NCBI GenBank assembly: GCA_947625585.1
Contig: CANQOZ010000010.1
Location: 1 to 22,529 of the forward strand
Reading direction: 5' to 3'
Origin: an uncultured Eubacteriaceae bacterium
GTDB lineage: Bacteria; Bacillota; Clostridia; Eubacteriales; Eubacteriaceae
DNA length: 22,529 nt
Shown: piece after piece, positions 1 through 7,458 of the stretch
Layout of the letters: every line of letters starts with the position of its first letter
Position numbering within the stretch: position 1 is the stretch's first letter
Made by a program: the position numbers and the translations under genes
The notes under the pieces: generated by a model
What the model saw: the letters and a program-made list of their open reading frames with translations, nothing else
The model's database searches: none
Told to the model about the DNA's origin: nothing

Positions 1-4
1 TAAA

Positions 5-44
5 GACCTTTAGGGTGTCCCACTATCATCCTAAAGGTCATTTT
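5..44. terminator. Possible terminator hairpin at left edge
   Basis: Bases 5-14 and 30-39 are a perfect 10-bp inverted repeat around a 15-base loop. Four T follow on the plus strand, and a short T run also follows on the minus strand. It may end a gene lying left of the window. The long loop and weak T tract make this uncertain. Confidence 0.4.
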
Positions 45-553
45 ATCTATGGTCATAGAATAGGAAGTCCAAATTTACTAACAAAATTGGACTAAGGAGG
101 TATAGGCGTAAGTAAATGTTTAAAGAAGAGGATACAAACTTAGTAATTGAGACTTTACAAACTTTACTTAAACCTTTTAGTTATTGTCTTTATTGATTAC
201 CACTTAATCGTTTATAATACTTAAGTGAAGGCTAAATTGTTAAAGCTTTAAAAGCTTCCAGTCGACTGGGTTGAATACAAATGAACCGAAGTTCAAAACC
301 GTAAGGGATAATTACGAAATTTCTGTTTAGCTAAATAACGTATTTCGTCTACGTCTACAATATATTGTAATTCTATTATAGTGGTTAGAGTAGAAAAAGT
401 CAAGAAATCTACATTCAACAGGCGTATTTAGAGCTAAAATAGCAAAAATACGAGAATTTAGCAAGTTTTAAACGATTACTTCCATATTTTCTAGAAAATC
501 TATGTTTTCTTTACTACAATCAGGGTAAAAATTTTACTATATTATAAATTTCT

Positions 554-636
554 CTAAAATTCACAAATTTCGCTAAAAATCAACGATTTTAGAATAAAAT
601 TTTCAAGGAATTTTTAAATTTTTTTGTGAATTTTAG
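554..636. repeat. 14-bp perfect inverted repeat enclosing two hairpins
   Basis: Bases 554-567 (CTAAAATTCACAAA) are exactly complementary to 623-636. Between them, 573-592 forms a second hairpin of about 8 bp with one bulged A and a three-base loop, and 596-614 forms an A/T-only 6-bp hairpin. The whole could fold as a three-way junction in RNA or as a cruciform in DNA. No T run follows, so it is not a classical terminator. Its function is unknown. Confidence 0.5.
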
Positions 637-976
637 GATCTAACTCAGTTAACTGTAAAATTTTTTTGATTTTATATTTAATAACGATTAGATCTTAATA
701 AGAATCGTAATGAAATAAGAGAATTTAAATATTATGTATTAACAAGTGAGTAGTAACTTTTAAAATTAAGTAAATCGGATTTTGAGTGTACTTTGCCCTT
801 AAAAATCAGTAGGCCTTTTAAAAAATAAATGATTTTGATCAATTTCGAACTTTATGCAACTGTTTTGGAAGCTAATTCGATGCCCATAAACTACTGAATT
901 GTTTATTTTACTTATTTACAATGAACTTACTACTTATAAATTCAATAAATTGTATTTTAAAAATGGAGTGATTGAT

Positions 977-1252
977 ATGACAAATGATGAAAAGATTAGA
1001 CAATTTCTTGAGAGCCAAATTAATAGATTATATGAACTAAAAGAGGAATTAAATTCTAAAAATGATGAATTAGATCAAATTTTTAAAAGAAGGACTGAAA
1101 TTCATGAAGGAGCTTCAGCAACAAAAGAGGAAGTTCAAGAACTTGATGCTCAATTCTTAAAATGTGCAGATGATATTCATAAAATAGGAGATGAGATTAA
1201 TGAAATCCAGGATACTGTTAATAATATATTAGAAGGTTTAGAAAAAGATTAA
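977..1252 (+). CDS. Small coiled-coil protein, unknown function
   Basis: This 91-residue protein is rich in Glu, Asp, Lys and Asn and has almost no aromatic residues, signal peptide or membrane segment. Its pattern of charged and hydrophobic residues suggests one or two long helices, probably a coiled coil. It has one Cys near residue 70. The start at 977 is chosen because GGAG lies 8 bases upstream. An in-frame ATG at 899 would add 26 hydrophobic residues but has no ribosome site. It sits alone between the gene-free first kilobase and radA, with no obvious partner. I do not recognise a family. It could be a structural or regulatory small protein. Confidence 0.7.
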   Translation: MTNDEKIRQFLESQINRLYELKEELNSKNDELDQIFKRRTEIHEGASATKEEVQELDAQFLKCADDIHKIGDEINEIQDTVNNILEGLEKD

Positions 1253-1429
1253 TAATTTAAATTCATAATTATATTGTGATATTTAAATTGTCTTCTTAAT
1301 TAAAATTAGGATCTCTTTTTAACGATATTTCGAAGCTTTATTCTGTTGTAATCCGGTTAAACATCCTTCTCGATTTATTCTTTTATGATGTAACAATTGT
1401 CAGTTGTTATGTTTGTTCATTGATTTTGT

Positions 1430-1435
1430 TATAAT
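1430..1435 (+). promoter_or_regulatory. Possible -10 box for radA
   Basis: A perfect TATAAT lies about 80 bases before the radA start in the gap after the small coiled-coil gene. No good -35 sits at the normal distance: TTGTTA at 1404-1409 gives a 20-base spacer. It is a weak candidate promoter. Confidence 0.35.
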
Positions 1436-1514
1436 ATTTTGAGTTTGATATTTGATTTAAACCCATTTTCTACACCTTACTTTTATTCTTTTCTTACAAA
1501 GGAAATTTACAGAA

Positions 1515-2864
1515 TTGAAAACAACTAAAAGATTTGTTTGCCAACAATGTGGATATGTTTCACCTAAATGGATGGGAAAGTGTCCTGAATGCAATGAATG
1601 GAATTCTTTCATTGAGGAAGTTGAAACTAAAAAAAGTGGTAGAAGAGTTCGAAGTACAACTAAAACACAACGGTTAAGTGATATTAAAAATGTTGATGTT
1701 AAAAGAGTTAAAACCGGAAGCGGTGAACTTGACCGAGTTTTGGGCGGTGGTATTGTACCTGGGGCTTTGGTTTTACTTGGTGGTGATCCTGGTATTGGAA
1801 AATCTACTCTATTACTTCAGGTTGCTGAAGGGATTGCTAACCAAAATAGGAATATTATCTATATTTCAGGTGAAGAAAGTGTAGAGCAGTTAAAAATAAG
1901 AGCTAACAGGATGGGAGTAAAGTCTGATAACTTAAGTTTTTTAGCAGAAACAAACATAGATATAATTGAAGATGTTATTTTAGCTGAAAAACCAGAAACA
2001 GTTGTTATTGATTCGATCCAAACAATGTATAATCCTGAACTTTCTTCAACTCCTGGTACAGTTAGTCAGGTTAGGGATGCTACAAACCGTTTAATGAAGT
2101 TAGCTAAGAATAATAACATTACTATTCTACTAGTTGGACATGTTACAAAAGAAGGTAATTTAGCTGGTCCTAGGATTTTAGAGCATATGGTTGATACAGT
2201 GCTCTACTTTGAAGGAGAGAGATATCATTCTTATAGGATTCTAAGAGCAACTAAGAATAGATTTGGAGCAACGAATGAAGTTGGTCTTTTTGAAATGAGT
2301 GATACTGGATTAGAACAGGTTAAGAATCCATCAGAAATCATGTTAGCTTCTAGGCCTTCAAATACATGTGGATCCGTTGTTACGCCTTCAATAGAAGGAA
2401 GTAGACCGTTACTTTTAGAACTTCAAGGACTTGTTTCTGATTCTAATTATTCAAATGTACGGCGAATGGCAACTGGATATGACTTTAATAGGATGATTCT
2501 CTTAATTGCAATTTTAGAAAAAAGATTAGGAATATCATTAAAGGATATGGACTGCTACAGTAATATAGTTGGTGGAATAAGATGTGATGAACCAGCACTT
2601 GACTTAGCAGTAGTTTTTGCGTTATACTCTTCTTTCTTGAATCGAGAAATTCCAAGAGATTTGGTTGTTTTCGGAGAAGTTGGATTAACCGGCGAAGTCC
2701 GTGAAGTGCAAAATGCAACTGACAGAGTAAAAGAAGCCGTTAGGTTAGGATTTAAAAAATGTGTCCTTCCTGTTGGAAATATGAAACAATTCAAAAAGAA
2801 TCGACCAAATATGGAATTTTTTCCAGTAGAAAATATTGCTCAAGCGTTGAGTATATTAAAATAG
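1515..2864 (+). CDS. radA: DNA repair protein RadA (Sms)
   Basis: RadA is a RecA-like ATPase that promotes branch migration in recombinational repair. The 449-residue length is normal for the family. Visible in order are the N-terminal zinc finger (Cys 9, 12, 23, 26), Walker A GGDPGIGKS at 89-97, a Walker B-like VVIDS at 163-167, the RadA signature KNRFG at 247-251, and a C-terminal Lon-protease-like domain from about residue 270 on. The start is a TTG with AAAGGA 11 bases upstream. It places the zinc finger at the usual position, and no better ATG exists. In many Firmicutes radA follows clpC and precedes disA. Neither is present here; the gene is followed by the 6S RNA. Confidence 0.97.
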   Translation: MKTTKRFVCQQCGYVSPKWMGKCPECNEWNSFIEEVETKKSGRRVRSTTKTQRLSDIKNVDVKRVKTGSGELDRVLGGGIVPGALVLLGGDPGIGKSTLLLQVAEGIANQNRNIIYISGEESVEQLKIRANRMGVKSDNLSFLAETNIDIIEDVILAEKPETVVIDSIQTMYNPELSSTPGTVSQVRDATNRLMKLAKNNNITILLVGHVTKEGNLAGPRILEHMVDTVLYFEGERYHSYRILRATKNRFGATNEVGLFEMSDTGLEQVKNPSEIMLASRPSNTCGSVVTPSIEGSRPLLLELQGLVSDSNYSNVRRMATGYDFNRMILLIAILEKRLGISLKDMDCYSNIVGGIRCDEPALDLAVVFALYSSFLNREIPRDLVVFGEVGLTGEVREVQNATDRVKEAVRLGFKKCVLPVGNMKQFKKNRPNMEFFPVENIAQALSILK

Positions 2865-2886
2865 AACATAACTATTTAAATTAGGA

Positions 2887-2892
2887 TATAAT
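2887..2892 (+). promoter_or_regulatory. -10 box of the 6S RNA promoter
   Basis: TATAAT is placed so that transcription would begin at about 2899-2900, exactly where the 6S closing stem begins. The -35 region (around AGAACA, 18 bases upstream) is a poor match to consensus. Confidence 0.6.
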
Positions 2893-2899
2893 ATAAATT

Positions 2900-3087
2900 G
2901 ATCCTGAAGTGTTAGTTACAATTTTTACTTGAACCTACACTTTTTAATAGGGAATCTGCGTTCCGTAGTCGGATGTCAGGCTATACAAGATCACTAGAAG
3001 GCAGAAGTTATGGACAGGATACCCACTTGGATGACCGATAGGCGTCATTTAATCAATTGGACTTCATATTTGGGATCTCTATTTTTT
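2900..3087 (+). ncRNA. ssrS: 6S RNA
   Basis: 6S RNA binds sigma-A RNA polymerase by mimicking an open promoter and down-regulates it in stationary phase. The sequence carries blocks I recognise from Firmicute 6S RNAs: a 5' GATCCTGAAGTG, the central ACCTACAC...GGGAA...CTG segment, GGATGTCAGGC, GGCAGAAGTT, GGATACCCACTTGGA and a 3' GGACTTCA...GGGATC. The ends close in a stem: 2900-2904 pairs with 3073-3077 and 2906-2910 with 3061-3065. A run of six T at 3082-3087 follows, so the RNA is about 185 bases. A TATAAT sits just upstream. The T run ends four bases before ruvA, so polymerase reading past this point would make a 6S-ruvA transcript. The identification rests on remembered family sequence, not on a covariance search. 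Confidence 0.88.
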
Positions 3088-3090
3088 AAA

Positions 3091-3702
3091 ATGTTTGACC
3101 GATTACAAGGAATATTAAGCGAGATCAAAGAAGATCGCATTATCATAGAAACTCCTTCCTTCTTCTACAATGTTTTCATTTCACTAAGAACTATCCAAGA
3201 TTTACCAGCTTTAGGTGAAAAAATTATTATCTTCCTTTATCCAATTTTTAAAGAAAATGACATTATTCTATATGGTTTTACTAAAGATGAAGATAGACAA
3301 ATATTCACTGATTTAATCTCTGTAAACAAAGTTGGTCCAAGAACTGCTCTATCTTTACTATCCCTGTACGATAGGGATCAGTTAATTCGTTTTATTACTG
3401 AAGGAAGGGTAACAGAATTAACTAGAGCAAATGGTATTGGTAAAAAAGGAGCTGAACTCATCATAACCGTATTAAAAGACAAATATAAGAATGTCCGAAT
3501 ACGTGAGGAAGTAGCTGGAGACAGTGAGGGAGCTATTGAAAAGGTTCGAATAAGTGATCAAGTCTTTAATGATGCCGTTTCAGCTTTAACTTCACTTGGT
3601 TTTAGTTGGGAAAGTTCAAGCGATGTTGTAAGGAGCATTTATACGGAAGGAATTGAGGTTGAAGATTTAGTTCGAGATGCATTAATGAGGTTGAATAGTT
3701 AA
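3091..3702 (+). CDS. ruvA: Holliday junction branch migration protein RuvA
   Basis: RuvA binds four-way junctions as a tetramer and loads the RuvB motor. The 203-residue product shows the N-terminal OB-fold (1-62), helix-hairpin-helix regions (NKVGPRTALSLLS at about 79-91; ANGIGKKGAELI at about 113-124) and the C-terminal RuvB-contacting domain (about 155-203) with DAVSALTSLGF. The start at 3091 matches the family N-terminus (MFDRLQG). An in-frame ATG at 3010, preceded by AAGG, would add 27 residues, but these are encoded inside the 6S RNA and resemble nothing in RuvA. The 3091 start has no clear Shine-Dalgarno sequence. The stop codon is followed directly by ruvB. Expression probably depends on read-through from the 6S promoter or on an unseen promoter. 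Confidence 0.95.
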   Translation: MFDRLQGILSEIKEDRIIIETPSFFYNVFISLRTIQDLPALGEKIIIFLYPIFKENDIILYGFTKDEDRQIFTDLISVNKVGPRTALSLLSLYDRDQLIRFITEGRVTELTRANGIGKKGAELIITVLKDKYKNVRIREEVAGDSEGAIEKVRISDQVFNDAVSALTSLGFSWESSSDVVRSIYTEGIEVEDLVRDALMRLNS

Positions 3703-4740
3703 ATGAAAGATAGAATTATTACAACAGAAGTAACAAAAGTTGATCAAGAACTAGATCAGGAATTAAGACCTAATTACCTTGGTGATTTTATTGGACAAGA
3801 AAACCTTAAAGAAAAAATTAATATCTATATTCAAGCAGCAAAAAACAGAGGAGAGGTTTTGGATCATGTTTTACTTTATGGACCGCCAGGCTTAGGTAAA
3901 ACGACTTTAGCTAATATAATCGCTCATGAAATGGGAACAGATATAAGGACAACTTCTGGACCTGCTATTGAACGACCAGGAGATTTAGCTGCAATTCTAA
4001 CTTCCCTAAAGGAAGGAGATATTCTTTTTATAGATGAAATTCATAGGCTTTCCCGTGTTATTGAAGAAATACTCTATCCAGCAATGGAGGATTATAAGAT
4101 TGACATTGTTATTGGACAGGGTGCAGCTGCTAAATCGATACGAATAGACTTAAACCATTTCACTCTTGTTGGTGCAACTACAAACCAAGGATCATTAACA
4201 AAACCACTCAGAGATCGTTTTGGAGTAATTGAACGACTTGATCTATATGATCCTGAAAGCTTAGAAAATATTATAAGTCGATCTTCTAAAATTTTAGATG
4301 TAAATATTAAACCAGAAGCAACTGAAGAATTAGCAAAGAGATCACGAGGGACTCCTAGAATAGCAAATAGACTCCTTAAACGTGTCAGAGACTACGCTGA
4401 TGTCTATTCAGATTCTGAGATTAATCTTGAAACTTCAAAAAAAGCATTAGATTTGTATGAAATAGATGATAAGGGATTAGATGAGATCGATAGACGACTC
4501 CTTAAAATTATTATTGATTACTATGATGGAGGTCCTGCTGGGATTAAAGCAATTGCAGCAGCTTTAGGCGAAGAAGTTTCGACTATTGAAGATGTTTATG
4601 AACCTTATTTAATTCAGCAGGGCATGCTAATTCGAACCCATACAGGAAGAGTTGTTACATCAAATGGGTATAAACATTTAGGATTAGAGAAGAATAGATT
4701 AAATACAACTCAAATGAGGTTTGAAGATCTAAATGAGTGA
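3703..4740 (+). CDS. ruvB: Holliday junction helicase RuvB
   Basis: RuvB is the hexameric AAA+ motor that drives branch migration together with RuvA. The 345-residue length is typical. Walker A GPPGLGKT lies at 60-67, Walker B/DEIH at 111-114, sensor 1 VGATTN at 156-161, an arginine finger in LRDRFG near 169-174, and the C-terminal winged helix with GGPAGIKAIA from about residue 272. The ATG abuts the ruvA stop and the 3' end overlaps queA by 8 bases, so translation is probably coupled along the operon. No ruvC is present, as expected in Firmicutes, which use RecU. Confidence 0.98.
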   Translation: MKDRIITTEVTKVDQELDQELRPNYLGDFIGQENLKEKINIYIQAAKNRGEVLDHVLLYGPPGLGKTTLANIIAHEMGTDIRTTSGPAIERPGDLAAILTSLKEGDILFIDEIHRLSRVIEEILYPAMEDYKIDIVIGQGAAAKSIRIDLNHFTLVGATTNQGSLTKPLRDRFGVIERLDLYDPESLENIISRSSKILDVNIKPEATEELAKRSRGTPRIANRLLKRVRDYADVYSDSEINLETSKKALDLYEIDDKGLDEIDRRLLKIIIDYYDGGPAGIKAIAAALGEEVSTIEDVYEPYLIQQGMLIRTHTGRVVTSNGYKHLGLEKNRLNTTQMRFEDLNE

Positions 4741-5764
4741 ATATAAAACTTCTGATTTCGATTATGAATTACCTGAAGAATTTATTGCTCAACATCCTGA
4801 AGATAAACGAGACAACTCAAAGTTAATGGTTTTAAACAGGGAAGATGGAACTATTGAAGATAGATACTTCCATGATATTTTAGAATATTTAAAGCCAAAC
4901 GATCTTTTAGTTATTAATGATACAAAAGTTCTTCCTGCCAGACTTCATGGTGAAAAGAAACATACCCATGGTAAAGTTGAAGCTCTTCTTTTAAAACAAG
5001 TCAGTGGAGATATCTGGGAATGTTTAGTTAAGCCAGGAAGAAGAATTCATGTTGGTGATGAACTCGTATTTAGTGATAATTTAGAAGGTAAAGTTGTCGA
5101 TAGGGGAGAGCAAGGAATTCGTCACATAGAATTTAGCTACCCAGGAGTATTTGAAGAAGTTCTTGAAGAAATTGGAGAAATGCCTCTTCCACCATACATT
5201 CATGAGAAATTGGAGGAAAATGATCGGTATCAAACGGTCTATGCTAAGGAACTTGGTTCTGCTGCAGCTCCAACTGCTGGACTTCATTTTACCGAAGAGT
5301 TATTAGCTAAAATCAAAGAAATGGGAATCAAGATTGTTCCTGTAACGTTAAATGTTGGATTAGGAACATTTAGACCTGTTAAAGAAGAAGATTTTACAAA
5401 ACATGAAATGCATACAGAACATTACACAATACCGGAAGAAACAGCTAAGTTAATTAATGAAACAAAAACTAATGGTGGAAGAGTCGTAGCAATTGGAACA
5501 ACGTCAGTTCGTGCATTAGAAAGCTCGGTTGATGAAAATGGAAATGTTGTACCTGGAACAAGAGATACTGAGATTTTTATCTATCCGGGTGTGGATTTAA
5601 AAGTGGTAGATGCTCTAGTTACAAATTTTCATTTACCAAAATCAACACTTTTAATGTTAGTATCCGCATTTTATGATAGAAATAAGATTTTAGAAGCCTA
5701 CGAACACGCAAAAGATAATAACTATCGATTTTTTAGTTTTGGCGATGCCATGTTTATAGAATAA
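4733..5764 (+). CDS. queA: tRNA preQ1(34) S-adenosylmethionine ribosyltransferase-isomerase QueA
   Basis: QueA transfers and isomerises the ribosyl moiety of S-adenosylmethionine onto preQ1 at tRNA position 34, giving epoxyqueuosine. The 343-residue product is full length. Family segments are visible: YELPEEFIAQHP at the start, LLVINDTKVLPARL near residue 57, GSAAAPTAGLHFT near 176 and GTFRPVKEEDFTKHEMH near 211. It overlaps ruvB by 8 bases and shares one base with the tgt start, which is its direct pathway partner. Confidence 0.98.
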   Translation: MSEYKTSDFDYELPEEFIAQHPEDKRDNSKLMVLNREDGTIEDRYFHDILEYLKPNDLLVINDTKVLPARLHGEKKHTHGKVEALLLKQVSGDIWECLVKPGRRIHVGDELVFSDNLEGKVVDRGEQGIRHIEFSYPGVFEEVLEEIGEMPLPPYIHEKLEENDRYQTVYAKELGSAAAPTAGLHFTEELLAKIKEMGIKIVPVTLNVGLGTFRPVKEEDFTKHEMHTEHYTIPEETAKLINETKTNGGRVVAIGTTSVRALESSVDENGNVVPGTRDTEIFIYPGVDLKVVDALVTNFHLPKSTLLMLVSAFYDRNKILEAYEHAKDNNYRFFSFGDAMFIE

Positions 5765-6903
5765 TGTTTGAATTTGAAGTAATTAAAAAAGATAAGGATA
5801 CAGGGGCTAGAAGAGGTCGAATTATTACAGATCATGGAGCTATTGAAACTCCAATTTTTATGCCTGTAGGAACCCAAGCAACAGTTAAGTCAATGGATCA
5901 AGATGACTTAAAGGAAATGGGAGCCCAGATTATTCTTGGAAATAGTTACCATTTATATTTACGTCCGGGAATGGACATAATGGAACAAGCTGGTGGTCTC
6001 CATAAGTTTATGAATTGGGACAGACCAATTTTAACGGATTCAGGCGGATTTCAAGTTTTCTCATTAGCAGATTTAAGAGAAATAACTGAAGAAGGGGTTG
6101 CTTTTAGGTCACACCTAGATGGTTCTAAACATTTTATGACTCCGGAAAAGTCTATGGAGATTCAAAACATAATTGGTTCTGATATAATGATGGCTTTTGA
6201 TGAGTGTGCTCCTGCTGATGCAGATTATAATTATGCTAAAAAATCGATGGAGATGACTAGCAGATGGGCTGAACGTTCTCTAAAAGCACATAAGAATCCA
6301 GAACATCAGAATCTATTTGGTATCGTTCAAGGTGGAATGTTCAAAGACTTAAGAGCTCAATCGGCTAAAGATTTAGTAAGTATGGATTTTCCAGGCTATG
6401 CTATAGGTGGTTTATCAGTTGGAGAATCAAAAGATACAATGTTTGACATCTTAGGTCATACTACCCAATATTTACCGGAGAATAAGCCAAGATATTTAAT
6501 GGGTGTTGGTTCTATTGATGCCTTAATTGAAGGAGTATTTCGTGGAGTTGACATGTTTGACTGTGTACTTCAGACTAGGATTGCAAGGAATGGAACAGCT
6601 TTAACTAGTCAGGGTAAAAAAGTAATCCGTAATGCGCAGTATGCTAATGATTTTACTCCTTTAGATGAAGAATGCGACTGTCCTGTTTGTAGGAATTATA
6701 CGAAAGCTTATATACGCCACTTAATTAAAAGTAACGAGATACTCGGTGCTCGTTTATTGACTTATCATAATTTATACTTTACACTAAATTTGATGAATAG
6801 GGTTCGAAATGCCATTGAGAATGGGACTTTATTTGAATTAAGAGAAGAAGTTTTTTCAAAATATGGTATTCCGATTAAGGAGAAAAAATGGAATCAATAT
6901 TAA
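5764..6903 (+). CDS. tgt: Queuine/preQ1 tRNA-guanine transglycosylase
   Basis: Tgt exchanges guanine 34 for preQ1 in tRNAs with GUN anticodons, the step before QueA. The 379-residue protein has the catalytic general-acid Asp in TDSGGFQ (Asp92), the substrate pocket GIVQGG at 186-191, the nucleophile in the FDCV motif (Asp266), and the zinc site Cys304, Cys306, Cys309 and His335. Its ATG uses the last base of the queA stop, and its end overlaps yajC by 16 bases. The queA-tgt-yajC order is widespread in bacteria. Confidence 0.98.
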   Translation: MFEFEVIKKDKDTGARRGRIITDHGAIETPIFMPVGTQATVKSMDQDDLKEMGAQIILGNSYHLYLRPGMDIMEQAGGLHKFMNWDRPILTDSGGFQVFSLADLREITEEGVAFRSHLDGSKHFMTPEKSMEIQNIIGSDIMMAFDECAPADADYNYAKKSMEMTSRWAERSLKAHKNPEHQNLFGIVQGGMFKDLRAQSAKDLVSMDFPGYAIGGLSVGESKDTMFDILGHTTQYLPENKPRYLMGVGSIDALIEGVFRGVDMFDCVLQTRIARNGTALTSQGKKVIRNAQYANDFTPLDEECDCPVCRNYTKAYIRHLIKSNEILGARLLTYHNLYFTLNLMNRVRNAIENGTLFELREEVFSKYGIPIKEKKWNQY

Positions 6904-7283
6904 GTTTTCTACCGTTGATTCTATTACTTGTTCTCTTCTATTTTTTCTTTATTCGTCCACAAAATAAGCAACAAAAAGAACTGCAGGAAATGCGGAATAA
7001 TATAAAAATAGGTGATGAAATTATTACGATTGGTGGATTCTACGGTGTTGTTTATGCAGTTGACGAGAAGAATGTTGTCTTAGAAATGTTACCAGATTTT
7101 AACAGGTTAATGATTACTAAGGCAGCCATATCTAGGGTTATTACAGAGGAAGAGTCTGTAATCGATAATGAAGAAGATACAGGTAACGATGATGCGGATA
7201 TAACTGATGAATCTGAAGCTATTGAAGCTCCAACAGAATCAGTTGAAGAAACAGAAGTAAAAGAAGAAACAAAAGAAGAATAA
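6888..7283 (+). CDS. yajC: Preprotein translocase subunit YajC
   Basis: YajC is a small inner-membrane accessory of the SecDF complex. The N-terminus carries one membrane segment (about 5-22) followed by the family signature FFIRPQNKQQKE, then a soluble domain with IGDEIITIGG. The last 40 residues are strongly acidic (many Glu and Asp), so at 131 residues it is longer than the usual 85-110. GGAG lies 5-6 bases before the start, inside the end of tgt. secD and secF do not follow. Instead the SCIFF gene starts two bases after the stop. Confidence 0.95.
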   Translation: MESILSFLPLILLLVLFYFFFIRPQNKQQKELQEMRNNIKIGDEIITIGGFYGVVYAVDEKNVVLEMLPDFNRLMITKAAISRVITEEESVIDNEEDTGNDDADITDESEAIEAPTESVEETEVKEETKEE

Positions 7284-7285
7284 TA

Positions 7286-7423
7286 ATGAAACACGTAAAA
7301 ATAATTAAACAAGGCACCCTAAAAAATTTAAAGAATAAAGGTTGTGGGGAATGCCAGACATCATGTCAATCAGCATGTAAGACTTCATGTACAGTTGGAA
7401 ATCAACCTTGCCAAAATAAATAG
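7286..7423 (+). CDS. scfA: SCIFF six-cysteine RiPP precursor peptide
   Basis: This 45-residue peptide has exactly six Cys (20, 23, 27, 31, 35, 42), spaced as in the SCIFF family. The core runs GCGECQTSC, QSACKTSCTVG, then NQPC. The family is the precursor of a ribosomally made modified peptide in which a radical SAM enzyme makes Cys-to-Thr thioether bonds; Thr 25, 33 and 36 are the candidate acceptors here. The first 18 residues (MKHVKIIKQGTLKNLKNK) are the likely leader. The gene starts two bases after yajC, probably translated by coupling, and its maturase follows after a terminator-like hairpin. The biological role of SCIFF is not established. Confidence 0.97.
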   Translation: MKHVKIIKQGTLKNLKNKGCGECQTSCQSACKTSCTVGNQPCQNK

Positions 7424-7430
7424 AAATACT

Positions 7431-7453
7431 AGCGGCTTTAAGCCGTTTTTTTT
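7431..7453 (+). terminator. Terminator/attenuator between scfA and scfB
   Basis: CGGCT at 7433-7437 pairs with AGCCG at 7441-7445, extendable to 7 bp with A-T and G-T closing pairs and a three-base loop, followed by eight T (7446-7453). The maturase ATG at 7459 follows at once, so the hairpin probably lets only some polymerases through and keeps peptide mRNA above maturase mRNA. That role is inference. Confidence 0.75.
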
Positions 7454-7458
7454 ATGTT

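Larger units (their letters stand above)
1..976. other. Long gene-free AT-rich region
   Basis: I see no convincing gene here on either strand: all frames are broken by frequent stops. What it does hold is a terminator-like hairpin at the left edge, two 12-base perfect palindromes close together (240-251 and 258-269), a 10-base palindrome at 646-655, and a 14-bp inverted repeat at 554-636 described separately. An AAGGAGG at 94-100 is followed 15 bases later by an ATG that opens only 26 codons (116-196), which is too far and too short to call. The stretch could be decayed sequence, a regulatory region or an unrecognised RNA. Confidence 0.6.

Noticed and set aside
1..890. Idea that the first kilobase is a gene read in an unusual way (stop-codon reassignment or reversed sequence)
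   Set aside because: Stops occur at about the rate expected for random AT-rich DNA in the frames I read, and reading the strand backwards gave no long open frame either.
899..976. Upstream start for the coiled-coil protein adding a hydrophobic N-terminus
   Set aside because: No ribosome site at 899, while GGAG stands 8 bases before the ATG at 977.
2485..2794. Minus-strand open frames inside radA, and similar antisense frames inside yajC, the DUF5317-like gene and secA
   Set aside because: They are shadows of well-supported genes, without ribosome sites or family resemblance.
3010..3090. N-terminal extension of RuvA from an upstream in-frame ATG with AAGG before it
   Set aside because: These 27 codons lie inside the 6S RNA and encode nothing like RuvA; the family N-terminus begins at 3091.
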